Positions 22,386 to 31,813 of a stretch of DNA of 64,000 bases are shown here, piece after piece (within the stretch, counting starts at the first letter, position 1; every line of letters starts with the position of its first letter). The notes under the pieces were generated by a model. It was not told the DNA's origin. It saw only the letters and a program-made list of their open reading frames with translations, and made no database searches. Location: IMG/VR virus record IMGVR_UViG_3300044684_000361, positions 1-64,000 of that record. One strand, 5' to 3'. The stretch is from a virus. A program made the position numbers and the translations under genes.

Positions 22386-22810
22386 GAGGGTGCCTTCAAG
22401 GAGAGGTTAAAGATCTTCAGGAGCCGCCTGGACCAGCCTCTGGCATTGTGGGCCCAGTTCGGAAGGCTGGCCAGATATTGGATATGCTCGGCCTGGAAGC
22501 CGACTGCGAACTCCAGCGCAGGCAGGCCCGAATACATCTGAAGCCATCGCTGGGGATTGCCTCCATTGATGGCGCTGTCAAACACGAGGAGCGCCTCTGT
22601 CCAGGGAAGCTTCTCACAGCCATGGGTAGCCCAGTAGTCCCGCTGGTAGAGAAACTTCGCGCGCTCCAAGGTGAGATTCGCGATGTCCTCATTCGGGTAG
22701 CGTCGCTTGGATATCCCGTACTTGGTCTCGCCTCCGGGGTCTTGTGGATCGTTGACATAGCCGCCCTCGATCCCCACGACCATGGCGAAGGCGGCATCAA
22801 AGTAACTCAT
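22382..22810 (-). CDS. Endolysin, glycosyl hydrolase family 108 (N-acetylmuramidase-like)
   Basis: The 142-residue protein has EGGYVNDPQDPGGETKYG (about 15-32), the GH108 signature with the catalytic Glu15. LLVFDSAINGGNPQRWLQM (about 94-112) follows at the position expected for the second conserved block. No signal peptide is present, so export should need a holin. The C-terminal peptidoglycan-binding part seen in some relatives is short here. Confidence 0.85.
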   Translation of the reverse strand: MSYFDAAFAMVVGIEGGYVNDPQDPGGETKYGISKRRYPNEDIANLTLERAKFLYQRDYWATHGCEKLPWTEALLVFDSAINGGNPQRWLQMYSGLPALEFAVGFQAEHIQYLASLPNWAHNARGWSRRLLKIFNLSLKAPS

Positions 22811-22980
22811 GGCCTTTGCCTTTGTAGGTTATTTCGTTCCAGCGTTTTCCTTCGACTAGCCACTCCTGCCTGATGATGACATTTCATGCAAACGTGGCTT
22901 ACTTTGTTCTCTTCCGGTTTGAACCGGAAAAAAGCCGCTATATCTTTCTCTTTCCAACATTTGCGACAGATCAGCCTCAT
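22807..22980 (-). CDS. Tiny zinc-ribbon protein, overlooked small gene
   Basis: A 57-residue frame fills the gap between the muramidase gene and the membrane-protein gene, overlapping each by 4 bases. It has CRKCWKEKDIAAFFRFKPEE followed by CMKCHH: two C-x2-C pairs of a treble-clef or HNH-like zinc knuckle. Gene-chain overlap and the four cysteines support it. The role is unknown. Confidence 0.72.
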   Translation of the reverse strand: MRLICRKCWKEKDIAAFFRFKPEENKVSHVCMKCHHQAGVASRRKTLERNNLQRQRP

Positions 22981-23153
22981 TTCTTGGTGTTACTCGTGTA
23001 ATAGCGATAACTCGCCCGAGCCACAATCAGACCCGCCACGGACAGCGCAATCCGCAGGATCATGTCAACCGCAGGTAACCAACTCACAATCGCTGCTGCC
23101 CCCGTGAATGTCAATCCAATTGCTGCGAGCCAGTGGCGGATGTGGTCCATCAT
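22977..23153 (-). CDS. Two-helix membrane protein
   Basis: The 58-residue protein starts at 23153 with a 4-base overlap. It has two hydrophobic segments (LAAIGLTFTGAAAIVSWL and MILRIALSVAGLIVA). This is the second holin candidate in the lysis block. Confidence 0.6.
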   Translation of the reverse strand: MMDHIRHWLAAIGLTFTGAAAIVSWLPAVDMILRIALSVAGLIVARASYRYYTSNTKK

Positions 23154-23491
23154 CGCAGCCCTCCGGTCATGGGCTGCTGTTGGCTCACTGGACTCCCTTG
23201 GGGCTTCGCTTGGGGCCCCAATGCCGAGATCTCCTTCTGGAGCCTCATCCACCATGAGCTGGCTGGTCCCCCAGATGCGTATTTCCCAGCGAGCTGTCGC
23301 CGTTTCTCGGACAAGGCGATGGCGATTGCCTGCTTGCGATCCTTGACGATCGGGCCCTTCTTTGACCCGCTGTGCAGTTCGCCATGTTTGTACTCGTGCA
23401 TCACCTTCTGCACCTTGCCCCCCACTGCATACTTCCTCTTCAGTCGAGTCAGTTGAGGACTCACCAGCGGACCCAGATTCGTGCTGTTCAC
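23150..23491 (-). CDS. DUF6496-like virion-associated protein
   Basis: The 113-residue protein contains KVMHEYKHGELHSGSKKG followed by QAIAIALSEKRR (about 27-65), a compact domain I recall as DUF6496 from phage genomes. It also carries the small YAVGGKV and YASGGPA motifs shared with several virion proteins here. It overlaps its neighbours by 4 bases. Confidence 0.7.
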   Translation of the reverse strand: MNSTNLGPLVSPQLTRLKRKYAVGGKVQKVMHEYKHGELHSGSKKGPIVKDRKQAIAIALSEKRRQLAGKYASGGPASSWWMRLQKEISALGPQAKPQGSPVSQQQPMTGGLR

Positions 23492-25446
23492 GGTTGCTCA
23501 CCTTGGTCTACCCCATACTTTTGGGCTAGCGCTGCCTGTGTGCCCTTCAGCGCCGCCACCCCAGCCCGTTGGTACCGAGGAGTTTTCGCTAACAAATTCT
23601 CCAGAGTCTGTAGGGCCTGGGCGGCCTGTTCCGGATCGGGAGAAGAAAGAATCCGCCCCGCCTGGGAGGCCACACCTTGATTCCACATCGAGCCACTCAT
23701 CATGCGGATGATCCCGTGGATGGCAGCGCCGGTCCAACTGTGGCGTAGTTGGGAGGCAATGGTGGCCATCTTGCCGATGTCTTCCGGAGTTGAATTCTCA
23801 AAATCCTGCGCCGCCTCCAGACGGCGGAAGGTCTGCGAGCCACTCAGAAGTTGCTGGTTATTCCTAAAGATCTTGCTCTCCAGCTGCAGACCCTTTACGA
23901 AGGTATCGAACTTGGATTGATCGTTGTCGAAGAGCGTGCGCAGGAGCTTCTGCTTTTCTGGGCCACCCAGGATATCGGAAGCGATGTTGGTGTTGCGACC
24001 GCTCATCTGGTATTGAGTGAGGAGCCGCTCAGCCACTCCCTGGCGCAGGGCATTCTTGGCTGACTCTGACAAGCCGGAAACATACTTTTGGGCCTGCCCT
24101 TGCGACATGTTGAAGAAGCTGTCCTTGCCGGTGCCCTTGCCGAACTGGTTTGCATCGATGACCTCTGAGTCATCCCCATAGGTCTCGGAGGCCTTCTTGA
24201 AAGAAGGGCTGATCTCCTTCAGACGATCTACCAGCTCGTTCTTGGCGTTCTTGAGAGCAGCCGCGAGGTCCCCTTCACCACCCTGGGCTCCCTGGCCTGA
24301 CTGAGCCCGGTTATAGAGCTGTCCGATCTTGGTGTTGAGAGCCCGCTGGAGGAAGTCGAGGCTGCGCACGTCGGGAGCGGTCCCGGTACGCACCCATTGC
24401 GGCTCTCCTTGAGGCGGCGGCAGGAGGTTCTCGCCTTGAGCCCCGGGGCGCGGCATGATCGATGGTGATGGAGCATAGATATCCGCCAGTGGCGGAGTGC
24501 TCTTGCCCATCCGGGCGTCCAGTGACCGGACCGAGGCATTCATCTGCTTCGCTTCCTGATAGACCCGTGCGATGTTCGGATCTTCCAGCAGATTCCAGAT
24601 CTTCTCATCCATGACGGGCTGAGGATCATTGCGTACCGCCTCGTAGTTGGCTTTGGCATTGCTGCTGCGGGCCTGGGCGAGAGCATCGCCAAACAAACCG
24701 GCATCGGAATTGGCCCCTAGCGCATCGCGCGTCATCTGCGGGACCCGCGTCTTGGTATCCGCGAGAGTGCCCAAGCGATCGGCTTGGATCGTCGTGGCTG
24801 CCCCGCCTGGCTTATTGGCCAATACCTCACCTGTAGCCCGGATGTTGGGCCCCACATCGGTGAGACGCATGGGGATACCTTCCTCATTCGCCGCCTTCAC
24901 ATCCTGAGTGGCCGCTGACCAAGGCCGATTGTCCTTCTCAAGGCGCGCCTGGATCTTGGCGAGAGCTTTGGCCGTATCCCCACGATTCATTCCGCCTGGA
25001 GCCGCAGCCGGATTGAAGGAAACATCCCCATAACCACCGGGGATCGGCATCTTGGCCCCGGCCAACATGGATTCCACTGCATGAGTTACCTGCTCTGTCG
25101 GAGTCTCCGGATGCGGCAAGACCTTGTTCATGTAGCCTGCGACAGCCTGGGAGGGGAGTTGCTGCTTGTATTTGTCAGGCAGAGCGTAGTTGAGCGTCGC
25201 CATCGCGGCATCGGGGATGATGTTAACCAGCTGATTGGCGGCGTCCGGAACCGCGCGAGCGGCCAATACAGCCTGCCGGCCATAGCCCCCTAAGTACTTC
25301 TGATCGAGATCGCGCAGCTGTTGCAGAAAGCCAGGAGACTGCTGCTGAGGCTGCTGTTGGGGTGCAGCTCCCACGGGTTGGGCCGAGGCGAGATCAAACC
25401 CCCCCTGGGTGACCGGCTGAGCAGAGCTGAGATCAAAGTCACTCAT
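23488..25446 (-). CDS. Large internal virion or ejection protein A
   Basis: The 652-residue protein starts with a duplicated phrase (SDFDLSSAQPV, then GGFDLASAQPV). A long, mostly helical body contains no clear enzymatic motif. The Gln-rich segment at residues 25-45 and the Pro-rich region at about 330-355 are probably disordered. Position next to two further large helical proteins suggests an internal core that leaves the capsid with the DNA, as in podoviruses; this is inference. Confidence 0.55.
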   Translation of the reverse strand: MSDFDLSSAQPVTQGGFDLASAQPVGAAPQQQPQQQSPGFLQQLRDLDQKYLGGYGRQAVLAARAVPDAANQLVNIIPDAAMATLNYALPDKYKQQLPSQAVAGYMNKVLPHPETPTEQVTHAVESMLAGAKMPIPGGYGDVSFNPAAAPGGMNRGDTAKALAKIQARLEKDNRPWSAATQDVKAANEEGIPMRLTDVGPNIRATGEVLANKPGGAATTIQADRLGTLADTKTRVPQMTRDALGANSDAGLFGDALAQARSSNAKANYEAVRNDPQPVMDEKIWNLLEDPNIARVYQEAKQMNASVRSLDARMGKSTPPLADIYAPSPSIMPRPGAQGENLLPPPQGEPQWVRTGTAPDVRSLDFLQRALNTKIGQLYNRAQSGQGAQGGEGDLAAALKNAKNELVDRLKEISPSFKKASETYGDDSEVIDANQFGKGTGKDSFFNMSQGQAQKYVSGLSESAKNALRQGVAERLLTQYQMSGRNTNIASDILGGPEKQKLLRTLFDNDQSKFDTFVKGLQLESKIFRNNQQLLSGSQTFRRLEAAQDFENSTPEDIGKMATIASQLRHSWTGAAIHGIIRMMSGSMWNQGVASQAGRILSSPDPEQAAQALQTLENLLAKTPRYQRAGVAALKGTQAALAQKYGVDQGEQP

Positions 25447-26909
25447 CGCACAGGCTCAAAGCTCTTTCCATCTGGGGCTACATAGGCCATGTTGCCTTTA
25501 GCATCCTTGTGCAGCGCCCAGCCCTCGGCATTGGTCAAAGGCGGGGTGGCATGCTGGCCGCCCAGGACCTTATTGGTGATCGGGTTGTCAGTCACCTGGG
25601 ACATCAGGAGCTTCTCGAAGGGCCCGTAGTGTTTGTCCAGTTCCGCTGACTCGTACTGGTGTTTCAAGCCGCCCAGCTGGCCTGCCAGGAGCTTCTGTTC
25701 GGTATCGATGGCCCCACTCATGACGGCGGGGCTGTTCATGTTGGGGACGTGCTTGGCCGCCTCCACACGATCGGTCACGCCCCCGCTTCGGGCCACGATC
25801 GCATTGATCAACTCATCCTGAACGATCTGCTTGGCGGTATCGAAGTTGGTCGGGGCGGGATTGCCGGTCTCAGCGGCCCACCACTGGCCGACTTGGTTCA
25901 CGCGCTTCATATCGCCATTGTTCAAGGCATCCGACAGCTCACGCAGGGTGTCCAAGTGCGACATCGCAACGTTCATGGAGCGCACCTTGGACCCTGGGCT
26001 ATTCTGTGCCCCGCTGAACCATTCCTTGGCGGCTGACTGGATGGTGGGATATTTCGTGGCCTGGTAGTCCGGATTGATCTCCATCACCCGGCCATTCAAG
26101 GCAAGACCCATCGGGGAGCGGGCAACCATGCCACTGGGAGGGGGCATCTGATAGTGCGCAATCGCCTCGGCCTGCTTCTCCAAGCCTCCCGAGGCATCCA
26201 TCGCTTCCAACTGGGCCTGCAGTTTGCTCTTGGCGACAGCCCCGGCCTCCTGGGCCTTCTCATTGATCAGTGCCTGGTTTGGCGTGGCCTGACCATTGAC
26301 ATTGACTTGTACGGGCTTGTTCTGCGCGGCCATGATAGCGCTCTGCATGGCGGTATCGCGCCCCAGGGCCGCATTCATCGCGGTGGAGGCATTGCCCGAG
26401 AGCTGCTGCCCGCGTTGGATCATGTTCTGGGCGAGTTGGGCTTGCAGCTGATGCGCCATCATGCCGGCCTGGGCCGCATCGATGCCGTACTTCGCCATGA
26501 GTTGCTGCTTCATCAGCTCCCCCTGGCGTTGCTCCTGTAGGTTCTGAGCCGCTGCCTGGCCTGCAGCAGCCCCTACTCCTGCCATCCCCTGGAGAGAGGG
26601 CTTCTCGCCCGCCATGGCGCTCATGACCCGTAGCGCCTGCTCCTTGGGGCCTGGAGAGTACTGCAAGCTTCCCAGGCGCTCCTGGGTCTTAAGCAGCAGG
26701 TCTTTCAACGCGGAATAGTCCGCGCCTTGCTCGTTGTACGCCTTGGTAGCTTGTTCATATCCCTGATTGGCAATGCCTTGCCCCTGCTCCATCCGTTGCC
26801 GCTGCAGCTCATAGCTCTGATTCGCCGCCTGCATCAGCGGCAGAAGGTTGGTGCGGGTATCAGCCGTCGCCTGAAGTGGACTGTAGCCCGGATCGGTTAT
26901 GTCAACCAT
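25443..26909 (-). CDS. Internal virion or ejection protein B
   Basis: The 488-residue protein is rich in Ala and Gln helices in the first half (for example LMKQQLMAKYGIDAAQAG). The C-terminal third is more mixed, ending in a short domain with KDAKGNMAYVAPDGKSFEPV. It overlaps protein A by 4 bases and the repeat protein by 8. No catalytic motif is seen. Confidence 0.55.
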   Translation of the reverse strand: MVDITDPGYSPLQATADTRTNLLPLMQAANQSYELQRQRMEQGQGIANQGYEQATKAYNEQGADYSALKDLLLKTQERLGSLQYSPGPKEQALRVMSAMAGEKPSLQGMAGVGAAAGQAAAQNLQEQRQGELMKQQLMAKYGIDAAQAGMMAHQLQAQLAQNMIQRGQQLSGNASTAMNAALGRDTAMQSAIMAAQNKPVQVNVNGQATPNQALINEKAQEAGAVAKSKLQAQLEAMDASGGLEKQAEAIAHYQMPPPSGMVARSPMGLALNGRVMEINPDYQATKYPTIQSAAKEWFSGAQNSPGSKVRSMNVAMSHLDTLRELSDALNNGDMKRVNQVGQWWAAETGNPAPTNFDTAKQIVQDELINAIVARSGGVTDRVEAAKHVPNMNSPAVMSGAIDTEQKLLAGQLGGLKHQYESAELDKHYGPFEKLLMSQVTDNPITNKVLGGQHATPPLTNAEGWALHKDAKGNMAYVAPDGKSFEPVR

Positions 26910-28398
26910 AGCTGGCCGCCAGTGGCGAGTAGGTGCGCCTGGGGAGTGTCAGGGTCTTGCGGGGCTGGCCACCCCGAGCGGCCGGATAGGGCGCAACGCG
27001 GGTGCCATAGGGGATGACGCCTTGGATGCCCCGCCAGCCAGGCAGATAGGAAGGGCCGCCGCTTGCCATCTTGATATGGCCGCCCTTCTTGGCGCCGCCG
27101 AAGATGTTACCGAGGTTGCCGATGATGCTCCCCAGCTGCTGGCCCGAGACCGCGCCCCCAACGAGGTTCTGGAGGCCGCTGGAGGATTGGGCATAGGGCG
27201 AGTAGTTGTAGTTCGTCACTCCATAGGGAACTTGGATGCCCTGCAAGGCCCCTTGCATGGCCTGGGAAGCGGCCAGCGGGAAGTTCGCCTGCTGTTGGAA
27301 CTGCTGGTAGGGGACGTTGTAGTTCGCCTGGGTCTGAGCCTGCTGTTGCTGGCCCATCTGATTCTGCAGCGTCGCCTGGTTCAGGGTGTTGTTGAGCGCC
27401 GTGGTGCCGAGATTGCCAAGAGTATTCGCTCCAGCCAGTTGAGTCCCCACCCCGGCGTTCTGGAGGTTACCCGCGCCCAGGCCCAGGTTGCCGTAGAGGC
27501 CCGCTCCCGATAGGCCAGTTTGTTGGGCCGCGTTTTGAAGTCCGCCAGCAGTGGACCCCAGCCCCGCCGTAAGACCAGCCCCGTAAAGCCCCGTGCCTTG
27601 AGCTGCATTAGCCGCGTTAGCGGCAGTGCCAGCCAGGCCTGCGAGAGCCTGCTGTTGGGCCTCGGCCCCTCCCAGGGCGGTATTAAAGCCACTAGCCAGG
27701 AGGGAAGAGTTCGCCATCTGCTCATTCAAGTTCTCCGCAGCTCCGAGTTTCTGAGCATACTCACCCTGACGGGTGCTGCCCAACACCTGGCCGGCTTGCG
27801 TGAACTGATCCTGTAGAGCAGGCAGCACGTTTTGATTGAAGTTCTGCGCCGAGAGTTGGTCGGTCGCATTCACCACATCCTTCATGTAAGGGTTCATGAA
27901 CTGCCCCATCTGAGAGGAGATGGGAGCTGCTGCCCCTTGAAGATATGGATTCGCCGCCTGCATGGCATTGGGTTGCCCCAATGCGCTTTGGATACCGCTT
28001 TGTGCCGACTGCAGGTAAGGATTGGCCGCCTGAAGCGCATTCGGCTGACCAAGAGCGCTTCCTGCCGTATTGCTCGCGGCTGACAGAAAAGGGTTCGCGG
28101 CCTGGAGCGGGGACTGCTGCCCCAGCGCATTGGTCGCAATGTTCGCTCCCTGCAGCGCCTGGTTCGTTCCCAGGCCCTGGGCCCCCTGCACTGTCTGATA
28201 GGACTGTTGTTGGTCGCCTGAGAGGGGCGCAACCTGGGGGCCTCCGTAGATCTGCGGACCTTGGTTCGCCCACTGAGCCGCATTCTGGAGGATGCCCTGG
28301 GTGTAATCCGTATACCACTGAGGAAGAGTGGTCGAGGATTGGTTCAGCGTCTGCTGATACTGCATCGGCTGCTGCGAAAGAAATGACGTCAAACTCAC
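26902..28398 (-). CDS. Ala/Gln/Asn-rich repeat virion protein
   Basis: The 498-residue protein has an N-terminal part with tandem units (SPLQAANPFL, NALQAANPYL, NAMQAANPYL, about 27 residues apart, residues 95-155). A Gly/Leu-rich middle with AGLYGNLGLGAGNLQ and AGLG words follows. The C-terminus has KKGGHIKMASGGPSYLPG. The regular repeats suggest a fibrous or tubular part of the ejection apparatus. Overlaps with both neighbours place it in the same operon. Confidence 0.6.
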   Translation of the reverse strand: MSLTSFLSQQPMQYQQTLNQSSTTLPQWYTDYTQGILQNAAQWANQGPQIYGGPQVAPLSGDQQQSYQTVQGAQGLGTNQALQGANIATNALGQQSPLQAANPFLSAASNTAGSALGQPNALQAANPYLQSAQSGIQSALGQPNAMQAANPYLQGAAAPISSQMGQFMNPYMKDVVNATDQLSAQNFNQNVLPALQDQFTQAGQVLGSTRQGEYAQKLGAAENLNEQMANSSLLASGFNTALGGAEAQQQALAGLAGTAANAANAAQGTGLYGAGLTAGLGSTAGGLQNAAQQTGLSGAGLYGNLGLGAGNLQNAGVGTQLAGANTLGNLGTTALNNTLNQATLQNQMGQQQQAQTQANYNVPYQQFQQQANFPLAASQAMQGALQGIQVPYGVTNYNYSPYAQSSSGLQNLVGGAVSGQQLGSIIGNLGNIFGGAKKGGHIKMASGGPSYLPGWRGIQGVIPYGTRVAPYPAARGGQPRKTLTLPRRTYSPLAASYG

Positions 28399-30269
28399 GG
28401 CTTGCCCCCGTTCGCATAGGCCAACGGATCTTTCTTTGCCTTCATGAATTGCTCACCCTTCACCAGCTTCTTGCCCGCATCCATCCGCAGCCGTCTGCGT
28501 AGCTCATCCAGCTTCTTGGCGCCCGCCTCATTCGATCCATTTCCCAAAAGGGCTACGTCCTGAGCTGTCATGACATATTCCCCATTCGACAGCTTGGCAT
28601 CGATGTCATCTGAAGTGCCATCCCCGGGCCCCTGGATGTAGTTGGGGCCGCCTTTACTGGCTGGTGTCAGATGCGGATTCATCGAGGCCGCGAGCGGCCC
28701 TTGCTGATGGATGGCTCCGCCATGAGCCTGCAGCATTGGATGCACGATGGGCCCGGAGGAATTATTCCCCAGGAGAGCGATCAGCTGGCTCAGACTGGGA
28801 GAGGTCGTGCTCTGAGTTTGAGTGGGCGACTGGGCTCCATACTGTTGCATGGGCGAGGATTGAGAGGCAGGTGCGGTAGGGCCTCCCGAGTTGTTCGAGA
28901 AGAATTGGTACGGCGTATGCGCTTGCTCACCCGCATGGGCATAGTCGATTGTCGGACTCAAACGGGTCCTGGGATCGGAGGTAAAGTTGCCGTACATATT
29001 CGAGGCCGAAGGGCCCGATCCTTGGAACATCGGCGGTGGAGTTGGCTTGTAATTGGCCAGCATCTGCTGCTGCCCGTTATTGCTGCCCAGGGCGCCGGCA
29101 AGCCCAACCCCGCCTCCCAGGAGCGCTCCCAGGAGAGAAGGATTGCTGAGAAGGCTACTCAAGGCCCCGGAGAGGCCGCTGCCATTGATCCCAGGGATAT
29201 GGCTCGGGGTCTGCAGGCTTTGCAGAGCCGGAGACCCGGCCTGTAGAAGATTGTCCCCGTAGGGCTTCACGTTCTCGTTGACATTGAACGAGTTGCCGTT
29301 CAGGTCATAGCCCGTGCTCGGCATATTGTTCTGCAAGGCCTGCTGCAGAGACTGCTGGCTGTCGTTGGGCAGCACAAACTGCTGCATGTCCGGGGTGTTT
29401 TGTGAGATCGAGCTGCCCTCGTTCAACCAACCCGGCGAGGTGTAGTAATTGACATACCCACCACCGTCGAAATGCGGGGTTGCTGCCCGCTCCGAGAACA
29501 TCGGGCCATTCAGGATATCTGCCAGGGAGTGCGTCACCGTTCCACCTTTCGCCATATGGCCATGAGGCCTTACGTTGGACATCCCATGCTGACCCAGAGC
29601 CGTGTTGAGTTGCTCGTAGGATATATCATGGAGCGCAGGGGTCATTTGCTGGATACCCAACGCCTTTAACATGCCAGTTTCCGCAGGGTCCCCTGAATTG
29701 CTCGCCTCTCCAACAGCCCCCCAGTAGTTCGCTTCCCGCTGCAGGTCCTGTGGCGTTGCGTTGTAGCTGTGATTCGCGGCCGGTCCCGGACCATTGACCA
29801 ATGACTTGGCCATGTTCTGGTAGTAGCTCGGTTTCAAGACATAGGCCGGGGTCTGCGCATCCATATAGGCAGACAAGGCCATCCCGATAATCGGAGCATA
29901 CTGAGAGACCGCCGAGGCCAGTTGGGCAGCCCCGGTCACTCCCGCCTGGGACGCCGCCTGGGACGCCAACTGCGTGGCGGCCAGGGCCGCCTGCGTGTCC
30001 CCGGCCACACCTCCGCGTTGGATTCCTCCATACACACCGAGGCCAGCTCCGAGATCCCCGCCAAACTGAGAGGCTTCCGGGGAGCCGCTGATATTTCCAT
30101 AGAGTTTCGCCGCGTTAGCGGCAGCTCCGAGATCGCCTTGCAGGTTGCCCTGACTCAGACCCCCATAGATCCCCAGGCCCAGATTCGCGTCTGTGGCGCC
30201 CTGCCCTGCGGCCCCATCCAGGGAGCTGGCGGGGCGTAGGAAGCTTTGAAGTTGCCCTGGATTGATCAT
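28395..30269 (-). CDS. Large internal virion protein C
   Basis: The 624-residue protein has Gly/Ala-rich N-terminal and Pro/Ser/Gln-rich central regions. The last 100 residues contain NYIQGPGDGTSDDIDAKLSN followed by GEYVMTAQDVALLGNG, a conserved C-terminal signature I recall from phage internal or tail proteins. Short Gly-Gly motifs (HMAKGGTV, YANGGKP) also appear in neighbouring virion proteins. Confidence 0.65.
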   Translation of the reverse strand: MINPGQLQSFLRPASSLDGAAGQGATDANLGLGIYGGLSQGNLQGDLGAAANAAKLYGNISGSPEASQFGGDLGAGLGVYGGIQRGGVAGDTQAALAATQLASQAASQAGVTGAAQLASAVSQYAPIIGMALSAYMDAQTPAYVLKPSYYQNMAKSLVNGPGPAANHSYNATPQDLQREANYWGAVGEASNSGDPAETGMLKALGIQQMTPALHDISYEQLNTALGQHGMSNVRPHGHMAKGGTVTHSLADILNGPMFSERAATPHFDGGGYVNYYTSPGWLNEGSSISQNTPDMQQFVLPNDSQQSLQQALQNNMPSTGYDLNGNSFNVNENVKPYGDNLLQAGSPALQSLQTPSHIPGINGSGLSGALSSLLSNPSLLGALLGGGVGLAGALGSNNGQQQMLANYKPTPPPMFQGSGPSASNMYGNFTSDPRTRLSPTIDYAHAGEQAHTPYQFFSNNSGGPTAPASQSSPMQQYGAQSPTQTQSTTSPSLSQLIALLGNNSSGPIVHPMLQAHGGAIHQQGPLAASMNPHLTPASKGGPNYIQGPGDGTSDDIDAKLSNGEYVMTAQDVALLGNGSNEAGAKKLDELRRRLRMDAGKKLVKGEQFMKAKKDPLAYANGGKP

Positions 30270-31813
30270 AGGCGCCTCGCCGTATCCACATCGACGTAGA
30301 GCACGTTGCGACCCGCCTGATAGTTACCCCCCTGGGCATTACTCACGAACTGCAACTTCATCTGCCGCGCACTTGCACGGGTGGGCACGATGGTGGAGAA
30401 CTCCCCCGCCGCCGTTGTCGGCGGCGATGCAGAAATTGTCTGAGAGCTGACGGTAGTGTAGGGACGCTTGGAGTTCGCCCGAGTCAGTATGTTAACCGTC
30501 ATATCCCCCGCCTGGATGAAATCCGGCTCCAGGGAGTCAAGGTGGAGCGTCTTATCCAGAGGTTGCTGGAAGGTCGTGGGCGAGATCACTCCGGTCGTGA
30601 AGGAGCTGTTGATCGCAGAGGTGGTCGCCCCATCGATCTGGTCTGTCCCAACCTCGTGTTGCCAGAGCCGATAGGTGGTGTTGTTGTAAAGATCCACTCC
30701 GGTCATCAGCAACCCCGCCGAGCTGATCTCGTTAAAGACCGCCGCCGAGCGGCCAGAATTCGGCAATGGGGTGTCATACCAGGTATTTTCACGATGGTTA
30801 TAGATGACCGCCCAGTTGCATTCTGTGGCGCCAAAGAGCGGCGCACAGAACCAGATCTCCCCCCAGCGGGTATTGCGCACCGCGAAGGCCTTCTGGGAGT
30901 ACTTTCGATTGAGATTGTCGAAAAAGAAGTTGATATTCCGTGGATTGGCAACTTCTTGGAGCACGCCGTTGTAGGTCAGGAACCGATCCTGACCGATCCA
31001 GAAGAATACCCCCTCCACTTCCACCACCGACTGGTAGGAGAGGATCGAGGAGTTATCCGTCAGTATGTCAAACGAAAATACCGGCGCCCCGCCAACAAAA
31101 TACATCCTGATGACGGAGTCGATGGACCATAGTAATGCGGATGGGGAGAAGCCGCCGCCGCCGCGCAAAGGCATCGCCTTCACAATCTTCTGATCGGTTA
31201 CCCGAGCCGCGCCTGATCCTGCATCCACAAAGTCCAGAGGTTTGTTCGCGACCGACCATTGCACGAGCCCATTGGAGCCGTAGACGAGCGTATAGGGCGG
31301 GATGACCAGCACCCCACCGGTTGCATCAGTGGCAAGCCCCGAGACCGAGGTCAGGGCTGCCGTGGTGTAGATCGGCCCTGCATAGAGGTTCCCGGTAGTA
31401 GCCCCATAGGCGATATCCGCAAGCCCAGGGATCACAAAGGCCAGCACCTGCTGCGTGCTGGAGTTGATGTCGTAATAGGAGGTGATCTGCCAGATGTTAT
31501 TGGCGTTCGATGTGAAGCCTCCCGGCGTTCGGTTCGCCGGTACCGAGGTGTTCCCATTCTGGTCGATCGTGTACAGCTCGATGCCACCCGCGTATCCGGA
31601 ATGGATGTAGGACTGACCGCTCAACGTCTGCGAGTGTAAGCCTCGGGATATTCCCGTCATGCTTTGCGAGAGTGTCTGATAGCCGCCCATCTTCCTGGGC
31701 AGGCCTCTCTGGAACCGCATCCACACGCCATCCGTGTAGGCCTTATGACTCAACTCCGGACCATCGCGCTGGATGGCAGGCTCGAAGATGAGCGGAAAGG
31801 GCTGCGTCGCCAT
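30266..31813 (-). CDS. Tail or packaged-DNA stabilisation protein
   Basis: The 515-residue, beta-rich protein has regular Gly/Asn/Thr turns and WG motifs (TRWGEIWFCAPLFGA, YNHRENTWYDTPL), as in beta-propeller or needle-stopper proteins at the tail end of podovirus-like particles. Family assignment is uncertain. It overlaps the internal-protein gene by 4 bases and the fibre gene by 1. Confidence 0.5.
   Translation of the reverse strand: MATQPFPLIFEPAIQRDGPELSHKAYTDGVWMRFQRGLPRKMGGYQTLSQSMTGISRGLHSQTLSGQSYIHSGYAGGIELYTIDQNGNTSVPANRTPGGFTSNANNIWQITSYYDINSSTQQVLAFVIPGLADIAYGATTGNLYAGPIYTTAALTSVSGLATDATGGVLVIPPYTLVYGSNGLVQWSVANKPLDFVDAGSGAARVTDQKIVKAMPLRGGGGFSPSALLWSIDSVIRMYFVGGAPVFSFDILTDNSSILSYQSVVEVEGVFFWIGQDRFLTYNGVLQEVANPRNINFFFDNLNRKYSQKAFAVRNTRWGEIWFCAPLFGATECNWAVIYNHRENTWYDTPLPNSGRSAAVFNEISSAGLLMTGVDLYNNTTYRLWQHEVGTDQIDGATTSAINSSFTTGVISPTTFQQPLDKTLHLDSLEPDFIQAGDMTVNILTRANSKRPYTTVSSQTISASPPTTAAGEFSTIVPTRASARQMKLQFVSNAQGGNYQAGRNVLYVDVDTARRL

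Noticed and set aside
26898-26905. TTGACATA copies as complete sigma-70 promoters
   Set aside because: No consistent -10 box lies at 15-19 bases after the individual copies, so full promoters are not supported.
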